A stretch of 64,000 nt of DNA from Diphasiastrum complanatum (taxonomy: Eukaryota > Streptophyta > Lycopodiopsida > Lycopodiales > Lycopodiaceae). Every line of letters starts with the position of its first letter. Positions within the stretch are counted from its first letter, which is position 1. This document shows, piece after piece, positions 15,670-27,018 of this stretch. The stretch covers positions 4,056,299 to 4,120,298 of the forward strand of contig CM055109.1 of the NCBI GenBank assembly GCA_029204225.1, written 5' to 3'. The notes beneath the pieces were generated by a model. The model ran no database searches. It was given only the letters and a program-made list of their open reading frames with translations, and was not told where the DNA came from. Both the position numbers and the translations under genes were made by a program.

Positions 15670-16536
15670 TAATGCAAGAACCGACGACAATCAAAGAGGC
15701 ACTCAGCCAACCAGACTCTGATCTCTGGAGAGAAGCCACGGACAAAGAGTATTCCTCTCTGATCAAGAATCAGACATGGCATTAGTCGAAGATCCTATTG
15801 GCTCCAATATTATTGATTGCAAATGGATCTTTAAGATCAAATATAATGCCAACGGAGCAATTGATTGAAGGAATGCTAGACTAATAGCACGAGGATTCAC
15901 CCAGATCCCGAATGTCGACTACAGTGAGACTTTTAGTCCAGTCGTCAAACATTCGTCGATCCGAATGCTCCTGTCTTATGATGTAGCTGCCGACCTCAAA
16001 GTACATCACCTCGATGTACAAACAACCTATCTGAATGGAGTTATACAAGAAGATATCTACATGATCCAGCCCGAAGGATATGTTAAGAATCATGTCTGTA
16101 AACTCCATAAAGCTCTCTGTCTGGCTTGAAATAGTCTGCCAGAGATTGGTTTCAGAGGATCAACACATTCCTCATTGAACAAGGATTCAAACCAAGCACT
16201 GCTGATTGCAACGTCTATTTAAGGTAAGTGCAACAATCCTTCATTATCATCACCTTGTACGTTGATGATACATTGCTCTTGAACAACAATACCAAAATGG
16301 TCAAGGATGGAAAACAGATGCTGTTCTCAGAATTCGACATGACTGATCTGGACGAAGCTCACTTCTATCTTGGAATTCAAATCCACAGAGACAGAGCAAA
16401 TCGATTGATTTACATCACTCAACAAAGGTATCTTCACAATGTTCTTAACAGATACAATTTGATGAATTGTAAATTAGCTCACTCGCCAATGGATCCAGGC
16501 CTGCATTTGTCGAAGGACCAAATCTATAAATTATTG
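15670..16536 (+). pseudogene. Copia reverse transcriptase, element A (3' truncated)
   Basis: Shifted frames show EALSQPDSDLWREATDKEY, a palm region with several stops, then an open stretch with TLYVDDTLLLNNNT (YVDD active site, near 16258-16280), DLDEAHFYLGIQIHRD and YLHNVLNRYNLMNCK. Similarity stops abruptly near 16536, before RNase H; no 3' LTR follows. What comes next is unrelated and leads into family U. Confidence 0.8.
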
Positions 16537-16859
16537 TGACATGTTTTTAATGTAATTTTAGTAATGGGTATGATATTGTAGGACATGCTTTTTCAAAATG
16601 TCTCAAAAAGTGCCATTATATAACATGATTCTAGGAATATTTCTTATAGTTCCCATTTTCATGAAATATTACCCATTTGATACACAATGGTGTTCAATCA
16701 ACATCAAGAATGTTTCATCATACGTAAGCCTAGATGGATTTTGCCTTTGCCTTGAGGATCTTCTTTAAACTTGACTTGGAGAGGCATCTCCACCATCACC
16801 ATCCAAAGAAACATCCTTATCACCACCAAATATGTTAGTTTCATGAATGACTTAGTGTT
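16537..16859. other. Unassigned junction between element A and family U
   Basis: No Copia or U-family similarity can be seen. A minus-strand ORF at 16704-16913 overlaps it but shows no supporting motif. The U copy may extend into this stretch in a form too decayed to read. Confidence 0.35.
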
Positions 16860-17935
16860 CCTGAAAGAGGTGATTTTGTGGCGAATGGCATTTAGTTGGA
16901 GACTTGAACACATTGAAATGTATGTTCAATGTATCTCATGGATCAAACTCAAAACATCCATGTCTATATGGTATGAAATCATCGAAAGACATTTTGAGGA
17001 GCACGAGAGTTTCAAGAGATATTGTAGTTCCCAACCGGAAACCAGTGTTACCAATTCCTCTAGGGAATGTTCATATTTGTACATTTCATGGAGAGGTTGG
17101 GATCATAGCGAAATTAATATACCTTCATTGTTGTTTGCATGAAATACTAAGCCAGAGTAATCATCAAAACAAGCAATAGCTCAATTAGAGGAAGTGCTAT
17201 CAAAAGCGGGTCTCCATAAAGGACATGTTAAAATACACAAGGATGAAAAGCTTTCAGGGAAAACGAGAAACATACCTTGTAAACCAAGCGTAGGAGTAGC
17301 CAAAGCTCGATTTTTATCAAATCATTCTAAAAAGTTGACTAGGATCCAATACTCGGTTTGAAAAGATGTTATTTCTGCAATGCAAGACTTTGAAGATAAA
17401 GGAACAACAAGGCTTCAGAAGGTTGAAGTTTGGAAAAAGCTTGATAACATGGTTGAAGTGCTTAGAAAAGACAAAATCTCTTATGAAAATGCACCCTATT
17501 GGAGAAAATAGCAACATAGTTGTTGATGCAGTTCGGGTAGCTTGGGGCTTAGATTAGATCACCCACTATGAAAATGCACTCCTATTGGAGAAAACAACAA
17601 CAAAGTTGTTGATGCAGTTCGGGTAGCTTGGGGCTTAGATCAGATCACCCACTACATGGTAAGAAACTTTTGAGTTTGTAGTATAATTTTACAGTTTCAT
17701 TACAACTTGCTTGATGAATTTAAAATGCTGATTTTTCTAACTAATGCATAAATCTTTCATATTGCAACACATATTATGGCATCATGCATCATCTTTTGCA
17801 AAAAAATATGGTAGTTTGAGTATATGGTCCTCACAAGGAATGGAGAAATCACATTTCATTGTTTGCTTTTGTAAAGAAAAAAAGTGATCATCTTAGAAGG
17901 AATTAAAGATCATCCAAACAATAGATGAGGCATGT
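16860..17935 (+). pseudogene. Unnamed gene family U, copy 1 (decayed)
   Basis: In shifted frames the strand reads CMFNVSHGSNSKHPCLYGMK, then PVLPIPLGNVHICTFHGEV, a GLHKGHVK-like block, KVEVWKKLDNMVEVLRK, VVDAVRVAWGLDQITHYM at about 17600-17656, an intron with donor GTAAGAA, and HILWHHASSFAKKYGSL followed by IWSSQGMEKSH near 17770-17870. All blocks recur in copy 2 (37590-39880). The intron acceptor is TTGCAA instead of CAG, and there are stops and a tandem duplication, so this copy is dead. The family is not one I can name; conserved Cys/His blocks and dispersal suggest a transposon-borne or multicopy gene. No function is assigned. Confidence 0.6.
17485..17656 (+). repeat. Tandem duplication inside U copy 1
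   Basis: A segment of about 87 bp (CACCCTATTGGAGAAAA ... GATCACCCACTA) occurs twice head to tail at 17485-17570 and 17571-17656 with a few substitutions. The duplication breaks the reading frame before the ITHYM block. Confidence 0.75.
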
Positions 17936-18189
17936 TTTTTCATCTTAAATTGATGTTTTTGTTTGATTTTTTTATATGTTTACAGCAAATTTATACAAGA
18001 TGAAATAGAAAAACATAAACAATAAACAATCATTCCATAGATAATGAGATAGATATGATCAAATACAAAAGTTTATATTCATAATCCAAAAAAGTGTACA
18101 TACTAATTCTTAAAAAAGGGCTTTGATGCTAATACCCTTTTTTTTTCTTTCTACTTTTGCAAATAATAAAAGTCATCAAATCTAAGAAG

Positions 18190-18720
18190 TAATTATAGGC
18201 TTTTTAGTCTTCGCTCTCTTCTCCCTGATCGTTGTCCGAAGCCGAATCTTGTCCTTTGTCTTTGCCTTCGTCCCCTTCATCTTTATTCCCTTCTTCTCCT
18301 TGGTTTCCTCCCGTACTTTCTTCCACAAAGGAAGAGGATCCATACACATTCACAAAACACATTAATGATTATTATCCAAACACATGCCATAAAAATGAGA
18401 TGAAATGAAAATTATGTATCAAAAACATGAGAAATACAAATTATTTAGCAAAAATTTACCCTTGGATGTATGCCTTGTGCCGCAAGATGATCAACCAAGG
18501 CATTATAGCCTTGGCGATATCCAATATTGTACTCAACATTTGTATACTTGCGCCCATAATCTTCAACCTACATCAACACAAATCTAATGATTAGAAAAAA
18601 GCAAAAAATTATTGGTAAATAGAAAACATATGAAATGCAATTAGCTAAAAGAGAATTGCTTACATATTGAGCATGCATATTAGCCTTGCCTCCTGATCCA
18701 GTGATATAATTTGAAAATTG
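18190..18720 (-). pseudogene. Exon-like fragments of an unidentified gene
   Basis: Three minus-strand blocks look like exons. Near 18664-18720: NYITGSGGKANMHAQY followed by GTAAGC. Near 18456-18566: after a TAG|GTTGAAG-type acceptor, DYGRKYTNVEYNIGYRQG then ALVDHLAAQGIHPR, followed by a GTAAAT donor. Near 18190-18335: an acidic low-complexity tail (SSSFVEESTGGNQGEEGNK and onward, ending GEESED, stop). They sit beside U copy 1 but on the opposite strand. I do not recognise the protein. The blocks may be an inverted part of U or an independent gene relic. Confidence 0.45.
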
Positions 18721-18721
18721 T

Positions 18722-20196
18722 GTTTCTATTCTACTCGATTTTGGATAGGTTTGTGATTGAATATGTCAATGTGATTCAACCTGAACTTAAGAGGCTTTAT
18801 TTGTAAGACATTTGTGTGTTATAAAGTGCTTTTGGTTCAGTATAGGTGGATTCACCCTTCTTGTGAAGTCGAGATCAAGGAGGAGACTAGTTTGATCAAA
18901 TCTATAGTAAGTTTGGATCTAAAAGATAGATCAAGCTCAAGATCACCTTAGATCTTGTTGAGAAATCAGAGAGTGATTCATCTCAGGTCCCAAAGAGAGT
19001 GGGATAGCTAGTAGTGATCATATCTTGTACAATCTATCTTGTTTCTTTGAATCTATCTCCTTATCATTGAAGATGGCATCCATAAGTGCCTATCTTTTGG
19101 ATTCTAGTGATAGATTGAACTCTTCAAACTATTCAATTTGGAAGATAAGAATGGAATCCATCCTTATCATGCAAGATTTGATGGATATTGTGAATGGAGA
19201 GGAAGATGAGCCAATCTATCCACAAGAAGCAACTAAATACAAGAGAAGGTGCAAGCTTGCACTTCATTGTATTAAGATGAATGTTGCAAAGAAGTAGGAG
19301 CATGTACCTCAGCCCAAGAGGCTTGGGAGACTGTTCAAGAGATCTATGAGTCCAAGAATACCTCAAGGTTACTTTCCCTCAAGAACCAAGTTCTTCAATG
19401 CTTCCAAGGGAGGAGTGAGAGTGGACATCAATTTGTTTTGAGAGTAAAAGATTTGAACAAAGAGCTTACTTATGTTGGTGAACCTATCAAAGAGAGTGAG
19501 CTTGTGCAAATAGTAATGAATGGCTTATGTAGTGATTTTACTAACCTTTTCCAAAGCTATGCCATCATGGGAAACTTGCCTACAATTGAAGACCTTCAAA
19601 GTGTGTTGATGGCCGAGGAGAGTAGGAAGGCTCATATCAGATCAAGGATGGATAGGCTCTCCATCAATGATGGTGATGACAAAGACTTATTTTTCAAGAG
19701 CAAAGGCAAAGCAAAGACCAAAGGAGGAGCATTCGAAAGGGAGCAAGCAAAGGATGGAGATCAAGGAGGATCCACATCATCACAAGTCAAGCCCAAGAAG
19801 GACAAATCTAAGATAAAGTGCCACTATTGTAACAAGATGGGGCATTATGCCTCGGAATGCTTCAAGAGGATGCAAGATCAAAGCCAAGCCAACATTGGAC
19901 AAGAGGAGGAAGAGAGCTATCATGAGGACTCACTCATGATGTCAACCTTTTCATCATCAAATGTCAAAGGTGAAGATCCTTGGTGGATAAATAGTGGGGC
20001 TAGCTCCCACATGTCAGGTAAAAGGGAGTATTTTTCTCAACTCACACCTTATGTAGGACCTATAAAGTCCATTTTTACAGCAAATGATCATGAATGTAAA
20101 GTTAAAGGTGTGCTACCCATTCCCTTATGCTTAGGATCCTCCAAGAAGACTAAGATAGATGGTGTTCTCTTCATTCCTAGCATCACTAAGAATTAA
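18722..20196 (+). pseudogene. Copia gag-protease, element D (truncated)
   Basis: About 350 bp of leader precede an ATG at 19073 that opens MASISAYLLDSSDRLN, closely related to gag of Copia J. The frame is lost at 19295 (a small deletion near MNVAKK) and resumes by 19438 (VKDLNKELTYVGEPIK). A CCHC knuckle (CHYCNKMGHYASEC) is near 19821-19862. The protease motif reads INSGASSHMS near 19987, with Asp of the active site replaced by Asn. The element is cut at 20196 after FIPSITKN, where a minus-strand Gypsy piece begins. No LTR or PBS is seen upstream. Confidence 0.85.
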
Positions 20197-21140
20197 TGCC
20201 TTTTGCATTACATCTATCAATGTTGGATTTGCTCGAAGTACTTTATCCAAATGTTGACAAATTTGATCTTGAAGTCCACATAAATAGTGTTGGATAGATA
20301 ATTCTTCATCAAGACAACTCTGTTTAGATGCTACCAAACGGAATATGGTATTATATGCCTTTAGAAAACCAGTTTGTTCTAGCATATACCAAGAGTCCAT
20401 ATAATAATCTATAAATATTTTTGCACAAAACTCTTTGAAATCATCCCATGACTTCGATTCATACCCTGGATGACGTAATACTCATTGCCACCAATCATAG
20501 GCTTTTCCTTGAAAGTAGGATGCTGCTATGGTAATTTTGCCCTGATCATAGATAGAATGTAGTCGCCGATTCTCTCGACAATAGATAACCAATCATCAAT
20601 ATGTAATGAACTCATTTCTCCCTCAAAGGTTGGTATGTTCTCAAAATGAACATCATCAGGATTTCATTGAATATTGATTTGTTGATGTTGATTTGCCTCT
20701 GACAAACTGCTCTCCCCATTGTAACAAGAACTAGGAATGGTCACTATGCTCCCATAACTGATATTGTCCTCTAACTGTAACCTAGTGGTGCCAGCAATTG
20801 GTTTAAGAGCCATAGATGAAGCCTCTTCTGTTTGCATGGATGTACCATTGAATGCCATTGTACAAAGAGATGATTGGTATTCAAAATTATCTTCTTCAAC
20901 TTCGTATTGTTTGGAACCACCTTCATTATCATCATTGTAGTCTCCATCCTCACTGATGTTGTGATTGGGATGCAATTCTTTCTCTTGACAATGTAATCTT
21001 TTGTTGTACATGTTGTGAATCGTTGGATCTTCTTCATCATACTCACAACTTTCAGAGATATCACTTGATTATCGTACTCATAATCATTTCCGTCCCATTG
21101 ATCTTCATAGTCAGACATATTTTCATTACTAGTGTCCATG
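20197..21140 (-). pseudogene. Ty3/Gypsy gag fragment
   Basis: From about 21140 leftwards the minus strand encodes MDTSNENMSDYEDQWDGND, an acidic start, then after a frameshift EVEEDNFEYQSSLCTMAF, further on SLHIDDWLSIVERIGDYIYS, and finally SWYMLEQTGFLKAYNTIF and DEELSIQHYLCGLQDQI. The last blocks fit a retrotransposon gag core (Y..F..L....EL...YL.GL). Frameshifts and stops show it is dead. It ends exactly where Copia D begins. Confidence 0.65.
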
Positions 21141-21754
21141 GTATAGTGGCAGATAGTCTGTGGGTTCTGGGTCCACAAATCTGAATGAAGTGAGAAGAAT
21201 TTGGAACAATTGTAAATTTCACTCGTAAAATCACAAATTTTCTAGTAACAAATTTGTCCTTCTCTCCCGTCCCAAAATTTTGAGTCCTCGAAGAATGTAA
21301 CCTTCAAGATTGTAACCAAAATTGTCATGTGCCAACCTTAGCATTCAAACATCTAATCCATTCATTAAACATCAAATTACAATGGAAATGCAAGAAATCA
21401 AGAAACCTTCACCAAATTAGGCAAAGTAAGGTATCTTTATTCATATGCTCCCTTTCTCAAGATTGACAACTTAAAAGCTTAAAAAAGATCCTAATTTGCA
21501 GCAAGATCTGATCTAAAACGTTCTCTCCCTCCTTCATCACCTTCAAATACCACTTAGTTGTCTTCTTCAGTGTCTCTAATGTAGGGGTGTCAAAATCATT
21601 TGGCTGTTCTTCACCTTGCTATTTCTTATGCTTTTTGTGAGAGAGAAAAGGAGAGAGATAAGAGTAAGTTTCTATCATTGTTGTGGATGTATTTGGCCGA
21701 CATATTAATTTATAGTCGGACCCTTGAGGAGCATGAAGAGCATCTTCGTATTCA
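21141..21754 (-). other. Probable leader or LTR of the minus-strand Gypsy fragment
   Basis: The stretch lies upstream of the Gypsy gag in its orientation. No ORF, PBS or LTR terminus can be fixed with confidence. A WW-rich segment near 21690-21715 could hold a TATA box. Confidence 0.3.
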
Positions 21755-22080
21755 ACACTTTATAGAGTTATAGTACCAAAAGTGGTTGTGTGTTTCAATG
21801 GAGCTCCCACTTATTGTATATATAGAGCCACATTTGGCCATAATCAATGTGAGACACCAATCTTGGTTTTGGAAGCAATTTTGAGTGATTCTCTCCATTT
21901 GTCTACATTTGTTTTGATTGTTTTGAGGTGCTATCAATGTGTACTTGATTTTCAGGTTGGAGTCCGTAATCAGACAGTGTTTCACACGTGTGAAACCATA
22001 AAGTACACTTACCTTCAATTAATGATTGTTCTTGTTAGGATTTTGTGTCTAGAATTGATCTAGATTGATCTTAATCTGAA
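21755..22080 (+). mobile_element. Copia LTR fragment
   Basis: TATATATA (21817-21824) followed about 165 bp later by CAGACAGTGTTTCACACGTGTG (palindrome 21983-21992) repeats the layout of the Copia J LTR (TATATATA, then AGACTGTGGG... CACACGTGTG). Neither end can be fixed. Confidence 0.5.
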
Positions 22081-22200
22081 GTAGACTAATAGATCAAGTA
22101 ATTTGACAACCAATCCCTCTTGAGGATCATATTAGGATCCACTCTTGGTCCTTTTTGTACTTTTTGCACACTGATTTCTTCCTTCATAACCTGAAACGTA

Positions 22201-22835
22201 AGCTCTGATACCATGTGAAGGATTTCAGATCCTTAAAATCCAATCCACTTAAATGATCTTTGGTTAGAAAGAAAAATATACTACCAATCTCACCAATGTA
22301 GAAAAATCAACATCTACACACAAAATGAGATGCAAACACTAATAGATCAAACTTGAATGAAATGACAAAGTACTGTTGTTGTCCGTACAAAACCAACAAG
22401 CTATTGTATTTCACACGTGTGGATCCAAAAATAGCAACTAATGACCATTCTACACATAGAATTGCAAGCAATCACCAAGATAGTGCACCAATGGATAGTA
22501 GAACCCAAGAGAACCATGTATAAGCATGAAATGAGATAGAGAAGAGAGAAGATAGCTCTCTCTCCATGAGTTACATCCTTTTATAGCAGGTCCAAACCCT
22601 ATTGGCCACTTGGCTTTCCCTCCAAAATGCAAACCCTACTATTTTGGGTCTAGATTCAATGTACCCAACTATTCAAATTTGAATCTACTCAAACTCACAT
22701 CCGAACTTTCCCACACTTTCAAAAAGTGTTTATTCAAATGACATTTAGACTAATGAACTTTCAAAAGTCAATCTCTAAGTCTAAAACAAATTTTGACCTC
22801 AATATGCCAAATATGAAAATATAGCAAATATGATG
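22201..22835 (-). mobile_element. Copia PBS and 5' LTR on the minus strand (element M)
   Basis: AGCTCTGATACCA (22201-22213) is the reverse complement of the tRNA-Met PBS, and TGTGAAGGATTTC from 22214 is the LTR end. The LTR carries CACACGTGTG (22412-22421), a minus-strand TATA-like TTATAG block near 22580 and an inverted CCAAT (ATTGG) near 22599. Only a short leader (about 22081-22200) remains of the internal region; the far LTR end near 22835 is approximate. Confidence 0.65.
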
Positions 22836-22838
22836 AAA

Positions 22839-23180
22839 CTAGTTGAATCTTTCATAGCTCTCATAGTCTTCAATTTGCATGAGTATTTTTTCATTAATGG
22901 ACAAAATGATGATCGCCATTGCACGTTCATCTTTTTTGATCCACTCAGCTCTCCTTCGGTCTCCCTCTGAAGGCTGCACCTCTGTGAGTTCGGTCACCAA
23001 CCAGATGCCTTCACCCTTCAAAAGTGTTTTCATTTTGAATTTCCATACTCTATAGTCTTTGCCATCAAGACTGATTGCTATTCTCGTCTAGATCATTGTA
23101 GCCATATTGTGTTGTCTTAGAGAATCATGGCTCCGACATGATGTAGCATCATGTAGCGATAATCTGGTGCTCTGATACCA
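22839..23180 (-). pseudogene. Copia gag 5' end with PBS (element E)
   Basis: The PBS (reverse complement at 23169-23180) is followed on the minus strand by a leader and a gag start with DGKDYRVWKFKMKTLLKGEG and AMAIIILSINEKILMQIEDY. A stop precedes the KFKMKT block. The gag is cut at 22839 by element M. The LTR remnant 23181-23362 lies on the other side of the PBS and is cut in turn by the F array. Confidence 0.75.
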
Positions 23181-23362
23181 TGTAGAATTTTTTGTTGTTG
23201 TGTTTTCAGGATCCTAAGCAAGCGACTACAGATCACAAATCATGAGAGAATCAATCAAGAAGACGACACGAACAATGAAGCGGAGAAGAGAGCAATTGTA
23301 TTTTCTGCTTTTGCATTTTCTAGTGAGTTGGTTAGTGTCTCGCTCATTAGCAGCTTGACGCT
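23181..23362 (-). mobile_element. Truncated 5' LTR of element E
   Basis: Sequence starting TGTAGAATTTTTTG directly after the inverted PBS is the U5/R end of a minus-strand LTR. It ends where the F-family LTR begins at 23363. Confidence 0.55.
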
Positions 23363-24348
23363 TGAAGAAACAAAGTGTTTCTGATAACAAAGCCTTGCTA
23401 GCTTTCAGTCCTTCACTTGACGAAGATGTTTATGAACTCGAACATCTAGAGACATGAAACACAAAGAGTTTCGTGAACACGGAAGTCAACGGAGATGAAG
23501 ACGAAGGTTCGCGAACACGAAGGATCTACGAACAAGATTCCTTTGCGGTCCAGCAAGAGAGAAAGACAGACGAGGTAAGCAAAACCAACGGTGAAAACGA
23601 AACCCATTCTGTCCTCGCGCTCCAAGCAGTACCACCAGAAATCACGCAAGTACCCAGAAGTACAGAGATCTAACCTGATGGCATGACGTCAGCAGATACT
23701 TCCTAGGTCATGACTAATCTGCTGCACTTGTAATTTCCTAATTAGCTGTAGATGTATAATCACTCTAATATTAGATTTACATAGAGAGACCGTACTTACT
23801 GGATAATACTTGACACATATCAAAACATGATACATAGAGTGTAACTAAGAGAAGAGACACTGAAGAAGTCTGATGCTAGTAAGCAATCAAGATGAACACA
23901 AACAGAAGTTCCGCCTACGTGTGAGAAGATAATTCTGTCTAGGACCAGAAGATCCAATTGTCCGCTAGTGAAGCGAGACTACTACTCGCGAGAGAACCGT
24001 GCTTCTCTCACGCCAATGCACTATGTGGATTCGCATGTAGTGCCATGAAGAAATAAGAGAAAATCAATATAGATTATTTTTCTGGTTGTGTCTGATCTTG
24101 GATGTTGAATGCTTATGCTATTTATTTTTCATATGTCTGAGTTTTCTTGTTCCCTTTAAATTCTACACCTTGGTTGAAATTAAGTCGAATGCTGTATTAA
24201 TTTTATGAATGTAGATTAGTAGTAACTGATTACTCTCTGGAGGATTGTAGGAGTGTTCCAGCTGCCAGTGCCAAACACATCTGAACTCCATTTGAATCTC
24301 GAAAGAGAGTCGCATCATTCCTATCGGAGCAACGCACGATTCTCAACA
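23363..24348 (+). mobile_element. Copia F family LTR 1 (986 bp)
   Basis: The LTR begins TGAAGAAACAAAG and ends ACGATTCTCAACA; one base later comes the PBS. It matches 31216-32198 along its full length, and the homology starts at the same TG. Preceding sequence differs between the two, which supports the left boundary. Confidence 0.8.
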
Positions 24349-24349
24349 G

Positions 24350-24361
24350 TGGTATCAGAGC
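24350..24361 (+). promoter_or_regulatory. Primer binding site, F1
   Basis: TGGTATCAGAGC one base after the LTR; initiator tRNA-Met type. Confidence 0.85.
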
Positions 24362-24460
24362 GTCCCTGTCATATTCTGACATAGCCGAGAAGCTAGCAGA
24401 TCCAGGAGGCCAAGCATTCAGACAATCAACCATCAACAAGAAAACAGACTTCAAGAAACA

Positions 24461-26074
24461 ATGGATTCAATCAACAGCATGCAAAACAAGATCTCCACTA
24501 TACTTAATTCTTCAGGATCTAACTTTCTAGCCTTGAAAGTTAAGACATCTTTCAAACTCAAGGGTGAAGGACTCTTCCCTTGGGTGGATGGTACAGAATA
24601 AATGCCTACAACAATAGGCAAGGAGCTACGTGAATGGAGGGAGAAAAATGACAAGGAAGTAGCCTTGCTATTATCTTCCATCAAAGATAGCCTTACACTT
24701 GACCTGGCCACACTCTCCAAAGCTAAGGAGATGTGGGATGCACCGCTCACAAGATTTCAAACGAAATCAAGAAGTCAGATTATGATGCTGGAAGATCAAC
24801 TGACGAATCTGCAGTGGGATGGAAAAGACCCCACCTCTTTTTTGAGAAAGATGAAGGATCTGTTTCTATCACTACACAACTCAGGGGCAGAGAATGCAGT
24901 ATCAATTGAGAGGCAACTCACATATCTATTGAGAGCCTTACCCAAATCTTTCCAGATGACACGAACCCTTCTCACGAAAGATCCTACCATGAACCTCAAA
25001 AAGGCAATTGTCGAGATTGGAGAGGAAGTCGAGGCCAGAGAGCATCTTGATCACAAAGACGGTTCTAACCAGGCACTCTACAGCAACAGAGAAAAATCAA
25101 AGAAACAGTTCAAGCCTAAGAGAGAGTAGAATCAGAGGCAGGATCATGACCAGCAAGTAGAGGGGACCAGCAAAAGCAACTAGAAGACCAAAGGGAGGTC
25201 GAAACGACAAGATGCCGACAAGAAGACCTGCACGAGATGCAGAAGAGACAAGCATACAGTAGATACTTGCTGGCTCAATCCCAAGATTGAGTGTATCCAT
25301 TGCCATAAGAAGGATCATGCAGCCATGGATTGCCACCAGAACCCAAGAAATAGATCAGCACAGGACAAACAGGAGAACGATAATAGTTTTTCCTATGTCG
25401 AGGAGTCCAAGTTCTCAAAGATGGGTGAAGAAAGAACGAACAAAAATTGTTCGACCGCCTACATCTGTGAAGATGTGTGTGCAACATCAACGTCTGACAC
25501 ACACGAGGGACACACACGAGGTGATCCTGGATTCAGGAGCCACCTCACACTTCGTGACATCAAGATGAATCATGTCTGATTTCAGAAGTGCAGATCCCTC
25601 AAGATTCATAGTTCTTGGAGATGGAATATAAGTGAACGGTATTAGTTGACTTTGGCTCAACACCAACGATAGAGACAGACGACTCAAAGACGTTCTGTTC
25701 GTGCTAACTCTGCAGCAAGACTTGCTCTCTGTAGCAAGAATAGCAGACGCAGGGATGCGTGTGACGTTTTCTAACGAAGCATGCAACGTGATTGATACAG
25801 CACCAACACTCTCATTACTCAAGGCAGAAGGAAGGGCAACCTATATCATCTAAAGGTGTGCCTACCTGAAGATCAAATGCATCAGACCCATGACGACTTG
25901 CCAGACACTCTATGGCACAGAAGACTCTCCCACATGAACTCAATGGCACTCTACCAGACAAGTCATCATGGAGCAATAACAAGGGTCAGCATCTCAAATG
26001 CAACCAATTCAACAACCTGTGATGCATGTTTGAAAGGCAAGATGTCATGCACACCATTCGTCAAAGACTCCTAC
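24461..26074 (+). pseudogene. Copia F1 internal region: gag, protease, partial integrase
   Basis: Gag opens at 24461 (MDSINSMQNKISTILNSSG); a stop at 24599 separates it from the long gag block 24602-25129. Then come two CCHC zinc knuckles, C..C....H....C, at 25229-25270 (CTRCRRDKHTVDTC) and 25292-25333 (CIHCHKKDHAAMDC). A protease motif (VILDSGATSHFVTS) is near 25522-25565, followed by stops, the DLLSVARIADAGMRV block and the integrase zinc region (LWHRRLSHMNS, CDACLKGKMS). Integrase ends abruptly near 26074, joined to a truncated LTR; RT and RNase H are absent. Several stops and frameshifts. Confidence 0.85.
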
Positions 26075-26906
26075 ATGAAAGATCCACGAACGAGATTCCT
26101 TTGCAGTCCAGCAAGAGAGAAAGACAGACGAGGTAAGCAAAATCAACGGTGGAAACGAAATCCGTTCTATCCTCACGCTCCAAGGAGTACCACCAGAAAT
26201 CATGTAAGTACCCAAAAGTAAAGAGTTCTGACCTGATGGCATGACGTCAGCATATACTTCCTAGGTCGTGGCTAATCTACCACTCTTGTAATTTTCTAAT
26301 TAGTTGTAGATGTATAATCACTCTAATCTTAGGTTTACATAGAGAGACCGTACTTACTGGATAATACTTGACACATATCAGAACATGATACACAGAGTGT
26401 AACTAAGAGAAGAGACACTGAAGAAGTCTGATGCTAATAAGCAATCAAGACGAACACAAACAGAAGTTCCGCCTGCGTGCGAGAAAATAATTCTGTCTAG
26501 GATCAGAAGATCCAATTGTCTGCTAGTGAAGCGAGACTACTACTTGTGAGAGAACCGTGCTTCTCTCACGCCAACACACTACGTGGATTTGCATGTAGTG
26601 CCTTGAAGAAATAAGAGAAAATCAATATAGATTATTTTTTTGGTTGTGTCTGATCTTGGATGTCGAATGCTTATGCTGTTTATTTTTCATATGTCTGAGT
26701 TTTCTTGTTCCCTTTGAATTTTGCACCTTGGTTGAAATTTATTTGAATGTTGTATTAATTTTATGAACGTAGATCAGTAGTAACTGACTACTCTCTGGAG
26801 GATTGTAGGAGTGTTTCAGCTGGCAGTGCCAAACAAATCTGAACTCCATTTGAATCTCGAAAGAGAGTTGCATCATTCGTATTGGAGCAACGCATGATTC
26901 TCAACA
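26075..26906 (+). mobile_element. Copia F family LTR 2 (5'-truncated)
   Basis: From about 26075-26081 the sequence follows F LTRs from their position ~160 to the terminal CTCAACA. The left junction is with integrase of F1, so about 150 bp of U3 and the 3' half of F1 were deleted together. The PBS that follows (26908-) is degenerate: TGGTATCAAACT. Confidence 0.8.
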
Positions 26907-27018
26907 GTGGTATCAAACTGTCCCTGTCATATTCTGACATAGCCGAGAAGGTAGCAGATCTAGGAGGCCAAGCATTCAGACAATCGACCATCAACAAAAA
27001 AACAGACTTCAAGAAGCA

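Noticed and set aside
18190-18335. Nucleolin-like acidic protein
   Set aside because: Only a low-complexity acidic tail is visible; composition alone does not identify a family.
20771-21178. A Tyr/Asp/Asn-rich independent small gene
   Set aside because: It continues after a frameshift into the adjacent Gypsy gag blocks and is better read as the gag N-terminus.
24230-24750. Minus-strand ORFs repeated at 26788-27308 and 32080-32600
   Set aside because: They recur only because the F-family LTR and gag recur; they are antisense shadows of gag.
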